Assembly (NCBI GenBank): GCA_039029395.1 | Contig: JBCCGG010000008.1 | Coordinates: 89,592 to 153,591, forward strand | Direction: 5' to 3' | Length of the DNA stretch: 64,000 bases | Origin: JBCCGG01 sp039029395 | GTDB taxonomy: Bacteria; Pseudomonadota; Alphaproteobacteria; Kiloniellales; JAKSDN01 | Part shown: in pieces, positions 44,402-53,966 of the stretch | Numbering within the stretch: position 1 is the first letter of the stretch | Layout: every line of letters begins with the position of its first letter | Position numbers and translations under genes: made by a program | The notes under the pieces: generated by a model | Databases searched by the model: none | Seen by the model: the letters and a program-made list of their open reading frames with translations, nothing else | What the model was told of the DNA's origin: nothing

Positions 44402-45330
44402 CAAGCGCCCAATCCGACTCGACCGTCGTCGCAGCCCGAGGGGTGACCAAGAGGTTCGGTGATTTCACGGCGGTCGATAGGTTGGATCTGTCGATCTCCG
44501 CCGGGACGATCTACGGGTTCTTGGGACCCAATGGCTGCGGCAAGACCACGACAATGCGGCTTTTGACCGGGCTGCTGACCCCGTCGGACGGCACGGTCGA
44601 GGTTTTGGGTCTCTCGATCCCCAAGGATTCCGAGGCGCTTCGGTTTCTGATCGGCTACATGACCCAGGCGTTCTCCCTCTACAAGGACCTCACGGTCGAG
44701 GAGAACCTGAAGTTCGTCTGTGACATCTATGGTCTGTCCAGGTCCAAAAAGCGCCAGCGCTTCTCGGATCTGGTCGAGCGCTATAGCCTCGGCGACATCA
44801 AAGGCCGCTTTGCGGGAAAGCTCAGCGGCGGTCAGCGGCAGCGTCTGGCTTTGGCCGCGGCTGTCGTGCAGGACCCGAAGCTCCTGTTCTTGGACGAGCC
44901 GACCTCGGCCGTCGATCCGGAAACCCGCCGAGAGTTCTGGGAGCAACTGTTCGATTTGAGCGCTGCCGGAACCAGCATCGTGGTCTCCACCCATTTCATG
45001 GACGAGGCCGAACGCTGCCACCGCATTGCCATTCTGGAGTCTGGTGTCAAGCGTGCGGATGACACGCCCAAAGCCTTGATGGAGAGCCTAGGCGCCACGG
45101 TACTGGAAGTTGCCGGGACCAGAATTCGACAAATGCGCGAGGACCTCATCCAGTTGCCGGGCGTGGTCTCCGCCGCGCAAATCGGGTCCAGGCTAAGGGT
45201 CTTGGTGTCGCAAGAGATTGCCGACCCAATGGCCTGGTTCAGCGACCAGCCGCAAGCGCAGTTTGCCTCCCATGTCGAGATCGTTCGCGCGAACCTTGAA
45301 GATGTCTTCGTGACCAAGACGACGAATTAG
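44398..45330 (+). CDS. ABC exporter ATP-binding protein
   Basis: A 310-residue ATPase with Walker A GPNGCGKT at about 43-50, signature LSGGQRQRLALA near 142-153 and Walker B LLFLDEPTSAVDP. The C-terminal extension (from about 225) is the DUF4162-like tail seen in ABC-2 type exporters. ATG 44398 overlaps the adaptor stop. It should energise the single permease that follows, which probably works as a homodimer. Substrate unknown. Confidence 0.9.
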   Translation: MTSAQSDSTVVAARGVTKRFGDFTAVDRLDLSISAGTIYGFLGPNGCGKTTTMRLLTGLLTPSDGTVEVLGLSIPKDSEALRFLIGYMTQAFSLYKDLTVEENLKFVCDIYGLSRSKKRQRFSDLVERYSLGDIKGRFAGKLSGGQRQRLALAAAVVQDPKLLFLDEPTSAVDPETRREFWEQLFDLSAAGTSIVVSTHFMDEAERCHRIAILESGVKRADDTPKALMESLGATVLEVAGTRIRQMREDLIQLPGVVSAAQIGSRLRVLVSQEIADPMAWFSDQPQAQFASHVEIVRANLEDVFVTKTTN

Positions 45331-45332
45331 AG

Positions 45333-46481
45333 ATGCTCACCTCCCTCCGCCGTATCTTCGCCATCATGAAAAAGGAGCTGATGCAGCTGCGGCGCGACCG
45401 GGTGACCTTTGGCATGATCATCATGATTCCGCTCATACAACTCGTCCTGTTCGGCTACTCCATCAACACTAAGATCCGCGATATCCCTGTCGGCGTCGTC
45501 GACTACAGCGGATCCGCGCTCGGCCGCGTCTTGGTGAGCGTCGTCGAGGCCACGGGCGTGGTGACTTTCAGCGAGAGTTTCACCTCTCTGCCATCGGCGG
45601 AGAAAGCCCTGCGGGATGGCAGTGTGCGTGCCGTGTTGATACTGCCGGCCGATCTCTCCCAGCGATTGGTGCGAAGCCCGAGCATCGGTAAAGGGTTGCC
45701 GCCCTCGACCATGCAGGAGACCAGCCGGCCGGTGGCACAATGGATCGTCGACGGCACCGATACCATGGTCGCGGGGGCTGTTCAGGGCCTCAGGAGCATG
45801 CCGCTCACCGAGCTGTTTCATCAGCCGCCTAATCGCAACACGGCAACCTTCGAGGTTGCGCTGTTCTACAATCCCGAGCAGCGATCAGCGGTGAACACGG
45901 TTCCCGGCCTGGTCGGCATCATTCTCACCATGACGATGATTCTCTTTACCTCGGCGGCCATCGTTCGAGAGCACGAACGGGGCAATATGGAGATGCTGAT
46001 CACGACGCCGGTCCGCTCGCTGGAGCTGATGATCGGCAAGATAACCCCCTACATTTTTATCGGCTTGATCCAGGCGAGCATCATCCTGGGCCTGGGTTAC
46101 CTTCTGTTCCATGTGCACTTCTGGGGTAACTTGCTCAATCTCTTTCTCGGCACATTGCTTTTCATCGGGGCCTGCCTGTCGGTGGGGCTGGTGCTGTCTA
46201 CCCTGGCGACCACACAGCTGCAGGCCATGCAGATGATGGTCTTCATCTTGATTCCCTCGATTCTCCTGTCCGGCTTTATGTTCCCCTACGAGGGCATGCC
46301 GGTCGAGGCGCAGTACATTGCCGAAGGGCTGCCGGCCACGCATTTCATGCGCATTGTTCGCGGCGTCACGCTGCGCGATGCCACCCTGGCGGAAATGCCA
46401 TATGACGTATTGTGGTTGGCCGGCTTTTTCGTCGTCGGGCTCGCCGTGGCGGCCATACGGTTCAAGAAGCGCTTGGATTGA
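45333..46481 (+). CDS. ABC-2 type transporter permease
   Basis: A 382-residue permease of the ABC-2 class: one N-terminal helix, a large extracytoplasmic domain (about 45-180), then five helices with the EHERGNMEMLITTPVRS cytoplasmic loop before them. It starts two bases after the ATPase stop. Together with adaptor and ATPase it completes an export pump; unlike YbhFSR there is only one permease. It has no outer-membrane channel gene beside it and presumably uses a TolC elsewhere. Confidence 0.9.
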   Translation: MLTSLRRIFAIMKKELMQLRRDRVTFGMIIMIPLIQLVLFGYSINTKIRDIPVGVVDYSGSALGRVLVSVVEATGVVTFSESFTSLPSAEKALRDGSVRAVLILPADLSQRLVRSPSIGKGLPPSTMQETSRPVAQWIVDGTDTMVAGAVQGLRSMPLTELFHQPPNRNTATFEVALFYNPEQRSAVNTVPGLVGIILTMTMILFTSAAIVREHERGNMEMLITTPVRSLELMIGKITPYIFIGLIQASIILGLGYLLFHVHFWGNLLNLFLGTLLFIGACLSVGLVLSTLATTQLQAMQMMVFILIPSILLSGFMFPYEGMPVEAQYIAEGLPATHFMRIVRGVTLRDATLAEMPYDVLWLAGFFVVGLAVAAIRFKKRLD

Positions 46482-46648
46482 GGCCCCAAAGGATAGAGCC
46501 GATTCCGTCCAGGTCGACCCGATAGCGGTTCCCACGTGATCCGAAGGGCTCGTGGGGTCGCCAAGGGGCACACACCTGTTTTCAAAGGCTGCTCCGGTCT
46601 GCATTGTTACCGATTAGCGATCTATCCCCATGGCCAAGAGCAATCGAC

Positions 46649-47557
46649 ATGACCGATAGGGCCCTTGAGGAAGTGGTAGAAAGAATCACCGAACTTCTGG
46701 CGGGCTGGCCGCGCGGCACCCCGATGGCGCAAATGCGGCACGACTACGACGCCTTCTTTACCCGCGGCGAGGTAGCAGTCGAGGTCACTCCAGTATTGGC
46801 CGGTGGCGTGCCTGCCAGTTGGTTCGACGCGCGGGACGCCGGCAGGGATGCGGCGGGGGACGGACGCGTCGTCCTCTATTGCCATGGTGGCGGGTTTCAC
46901 ATCGGCTCGACACGGTCTCACCACGGTCTCATCGCACGCCTTTCGGCGGCGGCCTGCTGTCGTATTCTCGCCTTGGATTATCGCTTGGCCTCGGAACACT
47001 GCTTTCCGGCGCCGCTAGAGGATGCGCTGGCGGCCTACGATTGGCTTTTGGCGCAAGGCTACGCGCCCAGCCATATTGCCTTTTCGGGAGACTCCGCCGG
47101 CGGCGGTTTGGTGCTTTCCACCCTGTTGGCACTGCGCGACCGGGGCCGGTCGCTGCCCGTCGCGGCAGCCGTTCTCTCGCCCTGGTGCGAGCTGGAGGCG
47201 TCCGGCGACAGCTATTTCAGGAACGAGGCCGTGGATCCCTTGGGCACGCGCAAGGTCGTGCTCGCCATGGCGCGCAGCTATCTGGGAAGCGACCGCAGCC
47301 CCCGCGATCCGATGGCCGCGCCGCTTCATGGCGACTTGGCAGGCTTGCCGCCGCTGATGATCCAGTGCGGTGAACGGGACATGCTGCTGGACGATTCCCT
47401 AGCCTTTGCGAAAAAGGCCCAGGCCGCCGGCGTCGCGGTCACCTTGGAGCGCTGGCCGGGTATGATTCACGTCTTCCAACTCTTCGCCGCCGAACTGCCC
47501 CAAGCCCGTGAGGCCATCGCCAATCTGGGCGCCTTTCTGCAAGAGGAACTGCCCTGA
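46649..47557 (+). CDS. HSL-family alpha/beta hydrolase (esterase)
   Basis: A 302-residue esterase of the hormone-sensitive-lipase family. The oxyanion motif HGGGF, nucleophile elbow GDSAGG, aspartate in CGERDMLLDDS and histidine in GMIHVFQ complete the triad. It is probably cytosolic and acts on short acyl esters or related substrates. I start at ATG 46649; an upstream TTG at 46604 lacks support. It lies 167 bases after the exporter operon on the same strand; the intervening 46482-46648 contains no gene. Confidence 0.85.
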   Translation: MTDRALEEVVERITELLAGWPRGTPMAQMRHDYDAFFTRGEVAVEVTPVLAGGVPASWFDARDAGRDAAGDGRVVLYCHGGGFHIGSTRSHHGLIARLSAAACCRILALDYRLASEHCFPAPLEDALAAYDWLLAQGYAPSHIAFSGDSAGGGLVLSTLLALRDRGRSLPVAAAVLSPWCELEASGDSYFRNEAVDPLGTRKVVLAMARSYLGSDRSPRDPMAAPLHGDLAGLPPLMIQCGERDMLLDDSLAFAKKAQAAGVAVTLERWPGMIHVFQLFAAELPQAREAIANLGAFLQEELP

Positions 47558-47578
47558 GGCCCCATCGAACAGGGCCTC
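47556..47578 (+). terminator. Hairpin at the esterase stop codon
   Basis: GAGGCCC (47556-47562) and GGGCCTC (47572-47578) pair across nine bases, overlapping the esterase TGA. It is short and lacks a T-run, so it is a tentative terminator. Confidence 0.4.
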
Positions 47579-47663
47579 GCGATCTCGGTGTCGGCGGTCA
47601 GGATCGCTTTGGGCGTAGATTGCCGCCTTTTTCAAGATTTGATGTTGTCTCTGTCAAAGGTGA

Positions 47664-48740
47664 TTGGCCTTGAACAAAAGAGCTGGTCTGGTCAGAATCG
47701 GCGAAACCTTGGAGCAGCGCTTGTGGAGGGGCCCCTTGCTGAAGCACTGGTCGCGAGTATTGTGTCTTCTATTGGGAATGGTCGCGCTGGCCGGTTCGAC
47801 GATCGCCGGCGACAAGCCGCTGATCTTGGGCATCTTCTACGAAGGCTGCGAGCACACTTGCGAGGGCTTCAAGGCCGGCATCGCCGAGAGCGGATTCGAC
47901 GCCGAGATCGAGATTCGCGATATCGAGCAAGATAAGTCGCGACTGCCTGGTCTTGTGGAAGAGGCGCGCGCCATGGGGGCCGATCTGGTCTTGACCTTCG
48001 GTACGAGCGTGACACTGGCGACGATCGGAACCTTGGGCGATTTGGGCGACGACCGTTTTCTTCATGATATTCCGGTCGTTTTTACCTTGGTCGCGGATCC
48101 ATTCGGCACCCGGGTTGCGGAAAGCTTCGAGCAGAGCGGCCGCGACAACGTGGCCGGAACCTTCAATCGTGTGCCCGAGGCGGTGAACATAGAGGTGGTT
48201 CGGCAATACGATCCCACTTTCGATCGGCTGGGTTTGCTCTACAACTCGAATGAACCCAACTCGGTGCTCAAGCTAGAGGAGCTGCGGGAGCTTGCGCCCA
48301 CCCTGGGCATCGAGCTGGTCGCTCTCGAGATCGACCCGGACACAAGCGGCCCGCCCGACCCCGCAAAGATTCCATCCCGCATGGCGGAGCTGCGCGAACA
48401 GGGAGTCAAATGGGTTTACCTGGGCTCGAGCTCCTACCTGCGTCTCAACGGGGACATCTTCACCTCTTCGGCCGTCGACAACGGCATCGCCATCGTCAGC
48501 CCTTATGAGAGCCTGGTGCGCGAGCAGCAAGCGCTTCTATCGATTGCCGCCCGGCGCTTCGATGTCGGCGAATTGGCCGCCGAGCAAGCCTTGAAGATAC
48601 TGCGCGATGGGGTGAACCCCGGTGACCTGCCGATCGCCCGGGCAACTGACTTCGCCTATGTGATCAACATGGAGGTGGCCAAGAAGCTGGATCGCTTTCC
48701 GCCCATCAGTTTCCTTCAGGTCGCTGAGACGGTGAACTGA
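47664..48740 (+). CDS. ABC transporter substrate-binding protein (PF04392 type)
   Basis: A 358-residue periplasmic binding protein of the TrpX-like group, with DLVLTFGTSVTLATIG and IPVVFTLVADPFGT. The N-terminus has a hydrophobic signal (about 29-48). No permease or ATPase partner is beside it, so it may serve a sensor instead of a transporter. The start codon is uncertain: TTG 47664 or TTG 47670 after AAAGG. It overlaps the end of the convergent sensor-MFS gene by 35 bases. Confidence 0.75.
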   Translation: MALNKRAGLVRIGETLEQRLWRGPLLKHWSRVLCLLLGMVALAGSTIAGDKPLILGIFYEGCEHTCEGFKAGIAESGFDAEIEIRDIEQDKSRLPGLVEEARAMGADLVLTFGTSVTLATIGTLGDLGDDRFLHDIPVVFTLVADPFGTRVAESFEQSGRDNVAGTFNRVPEAVNIEVVRQYDPTFDRLGLLYNSNEPNSVLKLEELRELAPTLGIELVALEIDPDTSGPPDPAKIPSRMAELREQGVKWVYLGSSSYLRLNGDIFTSSAVDNGIAIVSPYESLVREQQALLSIAARRFDVGELAAEQALKILRDGVNPGDLPIARATDFAYVINMEVAKKLDRFPPISFLQVAETVN

Positions 48741-51579
48741 CTCCCGCGCCGAAGAACGCCCAGGCAAAGGCGCCGGCGCCGATGAGGATCAACCCGGCGA
48801 TCAAAGCGGTGGCATTGACGTTTCCGATATGGCTGGAAAGGAAGGCTACGAGGATCAAGCCGATCATGCTGCTCAAGCGCTCCAGGGTTCTCAAGGAGCC
48901 CAGTACCGTGTTGGTGCCGAGATGAGCCAGGTCATTTTCCGCAATCTCCATGGCGACCGCCACCTGAGAGTCCCGGACCATGCCGTGCGCGATGCCGGCG
49001 CCGGCCACCGCTATCAGCATGGACCACTGGGCCGGCCATAGGACGTATACACCTAGGCTGATGGCGGATAGCACGGCGCCCAGAAGGCCTACGGGCGCTG
49101 GTCCCAGGCGCCCACCGAACAGATGGGGCACGGCCGGGCCGACGAATACGATGGCCAGGAAGTAGGTCATCAGTATGCGTCCGGTATCCGCCGCGGAGGC
49201 GCCAAGCGCATTGAGCTGCAAGACCACCAGAAAGGAGATAAAGGCCTGCAGCAGTATGTTGGCGGGAACGGCAATGCCGAAGACCAGGGCAGCGAATTGC
49301 CGGCTGTGCAGGGGCTGCCAGATAGGAGGTAGATAGCCGCTAAGCCCCTTTTTCCAGACCAACTCTCCTGCAGCGCGCGCCGGCAACAGGCGGTAGGTGA
49401 GATAGCCCGAGACAAGGACCAACCCGGCAGAGACGGCAAACACCTCGTGTTGGCCCAGGCGGTCCGCCAGCACACCGCCCAACGCGGCACCGGCAAAGAT
49501 GCCGCTGAACATGGCAGCGGTGAAAAGCCCGAGGGAGCGGTTGCGGTCCTTGCCGGGCACCACATCCAGCACGTAATCCTGGCAACACAAGGCGACGATG
49601 GCGTAGCCCAGGCCGGTGATGGTGCGAAAGACCACGATCTGGATGACATCGGTGGCAAAGTAAAGCCCCAGATGGGCGAGCATCGTTGGCAAGATCGCCA
49701 TGAGCAATAGTTTGCGATGGCCGAAGCGTTCCGCCAGCGGCCGGGCGAGCGGCGAGCCAAACACGATCGCTACCAGATACCCGGCCAAGGGCAGACTGAT
49801 CACCACCCCCGGGTCGAGCCAGCTCAGGGGGTTATCCGCCGCGCGGGTAAAGATGGGGAAGAAGGCCAGGGGCAGCTCGTCGGCTGCGGCAAAGAGAAAC
49901 AGGGGCAACCGCACGTCATTCAAATAGGAGAACAACAGTCTATCCGGGCCCGATCGGCGTAGCCTGAATTGATCCTGAACGTCTTTCAGCGCGGTCCGTG
50001 CTTGATCGATCGACAGGTGCGATAGGGCGGCCGCAAACAGGCGATGGAGCTCCAAAGCGTGTTGGGACAGTTTTTGGCTCAGCCGGTCGATGGCCGTGGC
50101 TCCGCTGGCGGCGATCACCTTGGAAAAATCATTGGCTGCTTGCAGGCCCGCCAGGTGCTGTAGACGCATGAAGGGCGCGGTTAGCGAGCGGCTCATCACA
50201 ACGGTCATGATCTGAAAGGCCAAAAGCAGGACCACCAGGATCACCACGCCAAAATCCAACAGCGTGTCACGGAACTGGAGGGCAAAATACTCAGGATTGG
50301 CATCGATGATGATGTAGCCGATCTGCTCCCCGTTATCGGTGATGGGGAAGGTGGTCAGGTCCTTGCGCGAGCGCTCCGGCGCGAAGGCGAACTTTTGCCG
50401 GGTGCCGGCCTCATAGACGATTCGGCCCGTCGCGATGCCAAAATAGGACACCTCTGGAAAATGCTCCAACAGCTCGCCGAAATAGGTCTCAGCGCCCACC
50501 AGGTTGGTGAGGGGGACACCCGCATTGATCGCCCGCTGTATATTGTTGTTGGCGACCGTGCCGATCACCTTCGTCCGGGCAGCCAGTTCCGGTTCGAACG
50601 ATTTGGTCACCTCCTGGTGGACGAACATCCCCAGGGTCAGCGCTGAGCCTAAGATGATCACCAAGGCCCAGGGAGTCATGTGCCGGGCAAAGATCCGGGC
50701 CAGCGCGGTTTCGGGCACCGACGCCAAGACCGATCCCGAGACCGGCACGCTCTCTGTGCTGGCACTCTTCGGTGGGCTGGGGACCAACCTCTCAAGTTGC
50801 TGTCGGGCAATGCCAAAATTCTCGTAGGCTTGCGCCAATAGGTTTTCGAGGCGGACGATCTCCCCACTCAAAAAGCCGAACTGCACGGCGCCGGCGTCAA
50901 GCTTGCCGGGCCCGCCGGTGTCCGGGGTGCCGTTCTGGCGGGGTGAGTCGCTGCTGAATTTAGCGGAGATACGCTCCAACTTTCCCAGGCCCCGAATGGC
51001 GCCGTTCAGCCGCAGTCTCAGGATCAGAAGAGCCAAGATCGAAAAGACGGCAAATGTGATCCCCGCGGCGATAGCGATGCGGATAGCCATGGCATGGGAT
51101 TTTATCTCGAAGCGATCATTGGAGGCAGAAACCAGAATGCCGCCTATCGGCTTGTTGGCGCGATTTCTGAGTGTCACCCCGGTTAGCAACTCCGTTGCGT
51201 TTTCCGCGGTCCAGCGATCGCCGGAACTGAGGGATTGCAGCAGCAGCACGTCCTCGGGGATCGGGTCGCGATCCTCTTGCGGCGTGGTGTGCACGACGAT
51301 GCCCGTCGGATGAAACACCTTGATGCCACTGACGGCGGAATCGATCGCCTGGGCCGAGGCCAAAAGGTTCTCGGCGTTTCGCACCGTCGAAATCGGGAGC
51401 CCCAAGTTGATGACGGGGCGAAAGGAGGAGGCCGCGGTCTCGGCGACCACCGCCAATCTCTCCTGTATCAGCCGGGTCAGTATGGAATCGTATTGCAGGA
51501 CGGAAAGGGTGGCCAGAATGCTCAAGATCGTTGCCAAAACAGCAACGAAAGCGAGCCAATTCCGCCACAGCATCGACAT
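48706..51579 (-). CDS. Fusion of two membrane-bound sensor modules with an MFS transporter
   Basis: A 957-residue protein with an architecture I have not seen described. A first module has a membrane helix at about 8-28, an extracytoplasmic sensor domain to about 165, a second helix at about 168-190, and a HAMP-like/coiled segment to about 265. A second module has a helix at about 302-320, a sensor domain to about 438 and a helix at about 442-463, followed by a helical linker. From about residue 553 a complete 12-helix MFS transporter follows, with the loop motif GSPLARPLAERFGHRK. No kinase or cyclase domain is present. The sensor halves may gate transport. The start is ATG 51579 or 51573. 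It converges on the binding-protein gene, which could deliver its ligand. Confidence 0.8.
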   Translation of the reverse strand: MSMLWRNWLAFVAVLATILSILATLSVLQYDSILTRLIQERLAVVAETAASSFRPVINLGLPISTVRNAENLLASAQAIDSAVSGIKVFHPTGIVVHTTPQEDRDPIPEDVLLLQSLSSGDRWTAENATELLTGVTLRNRANKPIGGILVSASNDRFEIKSHAMAIRIAIAAGITFAVFSILALLILRLRLNGAIRGLGKLERISAKFSSDSPRQNGTPDTGGPGKLDAGAVQFGFLSGEIVRLENLLAQAYENFGIARQQLERLVPSPPKSASTESVPVSGSVLASVPETALARIFARHMTPWALVIILGSALTLGMFVHQEVTKSFEPELAARTKVIGTVANNNIQRAINAGVPLTNLVGAETYFGELLEHFPEVSYFGIATGRIVYEAGTRQKFAFAPERSRKDLTTFPITDNGEQIGYIIIDANPEYFALQFRDTLLDFGVVILVVLLLAFQIMTVVMSRSLTAPFMRLQHLAGLQAANDFSKVIAASGATAIDRLSQKLSQHALELHRLFAAALSHLSIDQARTALKDVQDQFRLRRSGPDRLLFSYLNDVRLPLFLFAAADELPLAFFPIFTRAADNPLSWLDPGVVISLPLAGYLVAIVFGSPLARPLAERFGHRKLLLMAILPTMLAHLGLYFATDVIQIVVFRTITGLGYAIVALCCQDYVLDVVPGKDRNRSLGLFTAAMFSGIFAGAALGGVLADRLGQHEVFAVSAGLVLVSGYLTYRLLPARAAGELVWKKGLSGYLPPIWQPLHSRQFAALVFGIAVPANILLQAFISFLVVLQLNALGASAADTGRILMTYFLAIVFVGPAVPHLFGGRLGPAPVGLLGAVLSAISLGVYVLWPAQWSMLIAVAGAGIAHGMVRDSQVAVAMEIAENDLAHLGTNTVLGSLRTLERLSSMIGLILVAFLSSHIGNVNATALIAGLILIGAGAFAWAFFGAGVSSPSQRPEGN

Positions 51580-51790
51580 GCACAAACGCCCCCGAAAACC
51601 CTTGCCACCTTGCAGGGCAGACTAACTCAATAGGATTCGAGCGTCGACCAGGTCCGGCGTCGGTCCTCTTTCAAAGTAGGCCGAAGCAACGGCCCGCACC
51701 CCGTGTCGAGGGGCCGCCGTCCATTTCTGAAGGTGCCGCCACACGCGAGGGCATCTTTCTCTCGGGTGACGGCACGGCGCGGCGGCGCGG
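51580..51790. other. Gap between the sensor-MFS and subtilase genes
   Basis: These 211 bases include the promoter and leader region of the reverse-strand sensor-MFS gene and the end of the subtilase unit. No gene or convincing terminator is seen. Confidence 0.4.
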
Positions 51791-53137
51791 CTATGTCTTA
51801 ATCTCGAGAAACACGTCGCCCACGTAGACGCCATCCTCCACGAACTCCAGGGTTGCCGCCTGGGTGCCGCCCGATGACCCGGCCGTGCCCGTGGTGCTCG
51901 GGGGCTCATAGCGGATTAGGCCGCTCCCGTGCTCGTCGACGCGCTGGCCGGACTGCCTGCTGCAATGTGAGGCCTTGACCGCGGTCAAAAAGGCATCGGC
52001 GTCAAGCGCGGCGTATCGACTGTCCGACCAAAGAAGCGCCAGCATTCCCGATGCGTAGGCCGTGGCGGCGGACGTGCCGTGACATTGCGTGCCGGTCGAC
52101 GCCCAGCTGCCGGTTGCCTCCGTCACGCTCTGGCCCGAGGTTTGGCCGCCCGGTGCCATCATGTGGTCTTTGTGCGGATTCGCCCGATCGTAGTTCGAGA
52201 AAGCCGACCGCTTGCCGGAACTGTCAACGCTGCCGACCGGGACCGTGCAGGGGTAACGGGCGGGATGGTCGAGCCCGCTTGCCGTGCCGCCGTTGCCCAT
52301 CGCCGCGGCGTAGAGCAGGGCTGGTTGCGCGCTGCTTTGTGGCCCCCTGAGCTGGGCAATCCGCAACGCGGTTTCCAGCGCGCGGGACCGCACCGCGCCC
52401 GACGCGCCACAGACACCGCACTTTCGGATCTTTTCGAAGCCGAGGCTGAGGTTGACAACATCGGCCATGCAGTCAATGGCTGCGACGAAGACCCCGGCAA
52501 TCACGCCGTAAACATTGACTGGGCTGTTACGGTCGCTGATCCGCACCGCGTAAATGGTCGCATCCGGCGCGACCTCCCGGGCCAGCAACGCCATCGCCGT
52601 GCCGTGCCCTTTGTCGTCTTGGTGCGCAGCGTTGCGCAGCACCGGGTTCTGCAGGACGTCGACCATCTCCTGCACCGTGGCGCCATGGGCGGGCTCGATG
52701 CCGGTGTCGACGATCGCAATGGTTCGCCCGGCGCCCGTCACGCCATCCGCGTGCGCGTCGGGCACATTCATCATCTTGAGATAGTCGCTGTGTTTGCCGC
52801 CGAGAGTGAAATCTGGCGGAGTCGGCTGCGACAGCTCCATGAGATAGTTGACCTCTGCGGCCAGGATCCGGCCCGGACGTGGCCCCTCGCCGTTGAAGTC
52901 CCCTTGAAGACGCTCGGCGACGTCGTTCTCGATACCCATCGGCACGCGAAACAGATAGTAGGCCACCGGCGCGGCGCTTAAGAACTGTGCGGCCTCGGTT
53001 CCCTCCAATTTGGTTTGTAGCGCCTCGACGAACTCACAAGAATACTCCGGCGCGCCCTCGGTTCGCAGATATTCGATCGCTATCAGCCCGGCATCATCCC
53101 GGGGCACGGTCAATATCATCTCGGTCGCGCCGTCCAT
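51791..53137 (-). CDS. Subtilisin-like (S8) serine protease, no signal peptide
   Basis: A 448-residue subtilase with the full triad: D144 (AIVDTGIEPAH), H178 (KGHGTAMALL) and S356 (CHGTSAATAYASG), plus the oxyanion asparagine N282. The first about 105 residues form a separate domain that may be a propeptide or substrate-recognition part. No signal peptide is seen, so the enzyme is probably cytosolic. A C240/C243 pair is unusual. It follows its partner gene by one base and is clearly co-transcribed. Function may lie in regulated proteolysis or conflict; that is inference. Confidence 0.85.
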   Translation of the reverse strand: MDGATEMILTVPRDDAGLIAIEYLRTEGAPEYSCEFVEALQTKLEGTEAAQFLSAAPVAYYLFRVPMGIENDVAERLQGDFNGEGPRPGRILAAEVNYLMELSQPTPPDFTLGGKHSDYLKMMNVPDAHADGVTGAGRTIAIVDTGIEPAHGATVQEMVDVLQNPVLRNAAHQDDKGHGTAMALLAREVAPDATIYAVRISDRNSPVNVYGVIAGVFVAAIDCMADVVNLSLGFEKIRKCGVCGASGAVRSRALETALRIAQLRGPQSSAQPALLYAAAMGNGGTASGLDHPARYPCTVPVGSVDSSGKRSAFSNYDRANPHKDHMMAPGGQTSGQSVTEATGSWASTGTQCHGTSAATAYASGMLALLWSDSRYAALDADAFLTAVKASHCSRQSGQRVDEHGSGLIRYEPPSTTGTAGSSGGTQAATLEFVEDGVYVGDVFLEIKT

Positions 53138-53138
53138 A

Positions 53139-53723
53139 TCAGAACTCCATGCTGTAGTACGCGACGTCGTTCTCCCGCTCGCGTTTGAGCACCTTTTCGC
53201 TGACCAGCTCGTCTAGAATCTTCTCCAGATCGCGCGGCGCGTCTTCATCCCGCCCATGGAAATAGGCGACGATCTCGGGTGCCGTGACGCGTAGCTCCGC
53301 CTCACTTCGCCTTTTCTTTTGACGCCGCTGCTCGATCACGGCGGTGCAAACCGCTTGATCGGTTTGATCGAGGGTTTGAATGAGGTTGCGCGCTTTAAAC
53401 AGGGCGTCGGCCAGGAAACCGCCTCCGGCTGTCTTGGTTATGGGATCGGGCCCGGCCGCGAGCAGGGCGAGCCCGATGGCTGCCTCGAGAAAGACCCACG
53501 TCGTCTCCGTTAGTGAGAGCGAGGCGTCCCCTATCTTGATGCTTGTGCCGCCTTCAGGCTGTGCATTTTCGAGCGCTTCGATCTCGCGGAGGGCCTTGGC
53601 CACCGCCGCGCGCGTATCCTCAGCATCGAGGGCACGGCGAAGCTCGTCGTCTGGCACGGCCGCCTCGATCAGCTTTTTCGCGGCCCGCTCGGCCGCCTCG
53701 TCCTTCTTGCGCTGGTTTGACAT
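53139..53723 (-). CDS. Hypothetical protein with a winged-helix-like C-terminus, partner of the subtilase
   Basis: A 194-residue protein I do not recognise. The start at 53723 is chosen because the initiator precedes the charged helical N-terminus (NQRKKDEAAERAAKKLIEAA) and an AGGGAAAG site is close. The middle has a hydrophobic helix around ETTWVFLEAAIGLALLAAG, possibly membrane-associated. The C-terminal segment (APEIVAYFHGRDEDAPRDLE... to the end) is shaped like a winged helix. It directly precedes the subtilase on the same strand. It may be the protease's sensor, substrate or inhibitor. Confidence 0.6.
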   Translation of the reverse strand: MSNQRKKDEAAERAAKKLIEAAVPDDELRRALDAEDTRAAVAKALREIEALENAQPEGGTSIKIGDASLSLTETTWVFLEAAIGLALLAAGPDPITKTAGGGFLADALFKARNLIQTLDQTDQAVCTAVIEQRRQKKRRSEAELRVTAPEIVAYFHGRDEDAPRDLEKILDELVSEKVLKRERENDVAYYSMEF

Positions 53724-53966
53724 ATCGATCTTTCCCTCGCCGGCCTGCTGGATCAATCGGAGACGAATAATAGCCCTATCTCTCACGTAACAGAATATGC
53801 CCGTCGGGTGCCTTCCGGTCGGTCCAGCTTCTCACCCAAGTGGCTGGTTTCGGCGACGCGGCCTTGCGTCCCGGCGCGCGGCCCCCCACAGTTCGGGCCA
53901 CCGGGCGCGAGGAAAGCGAGGGGCGCGGCGACGCGGGCGCGCGGGAGACCAGAGGACACCCGAGCG

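Noticed and set aside
46604..46648. TTG start upstream of the esterase
   Set aside because: It has no ribosome-binding site and adds a non-conserved tail.
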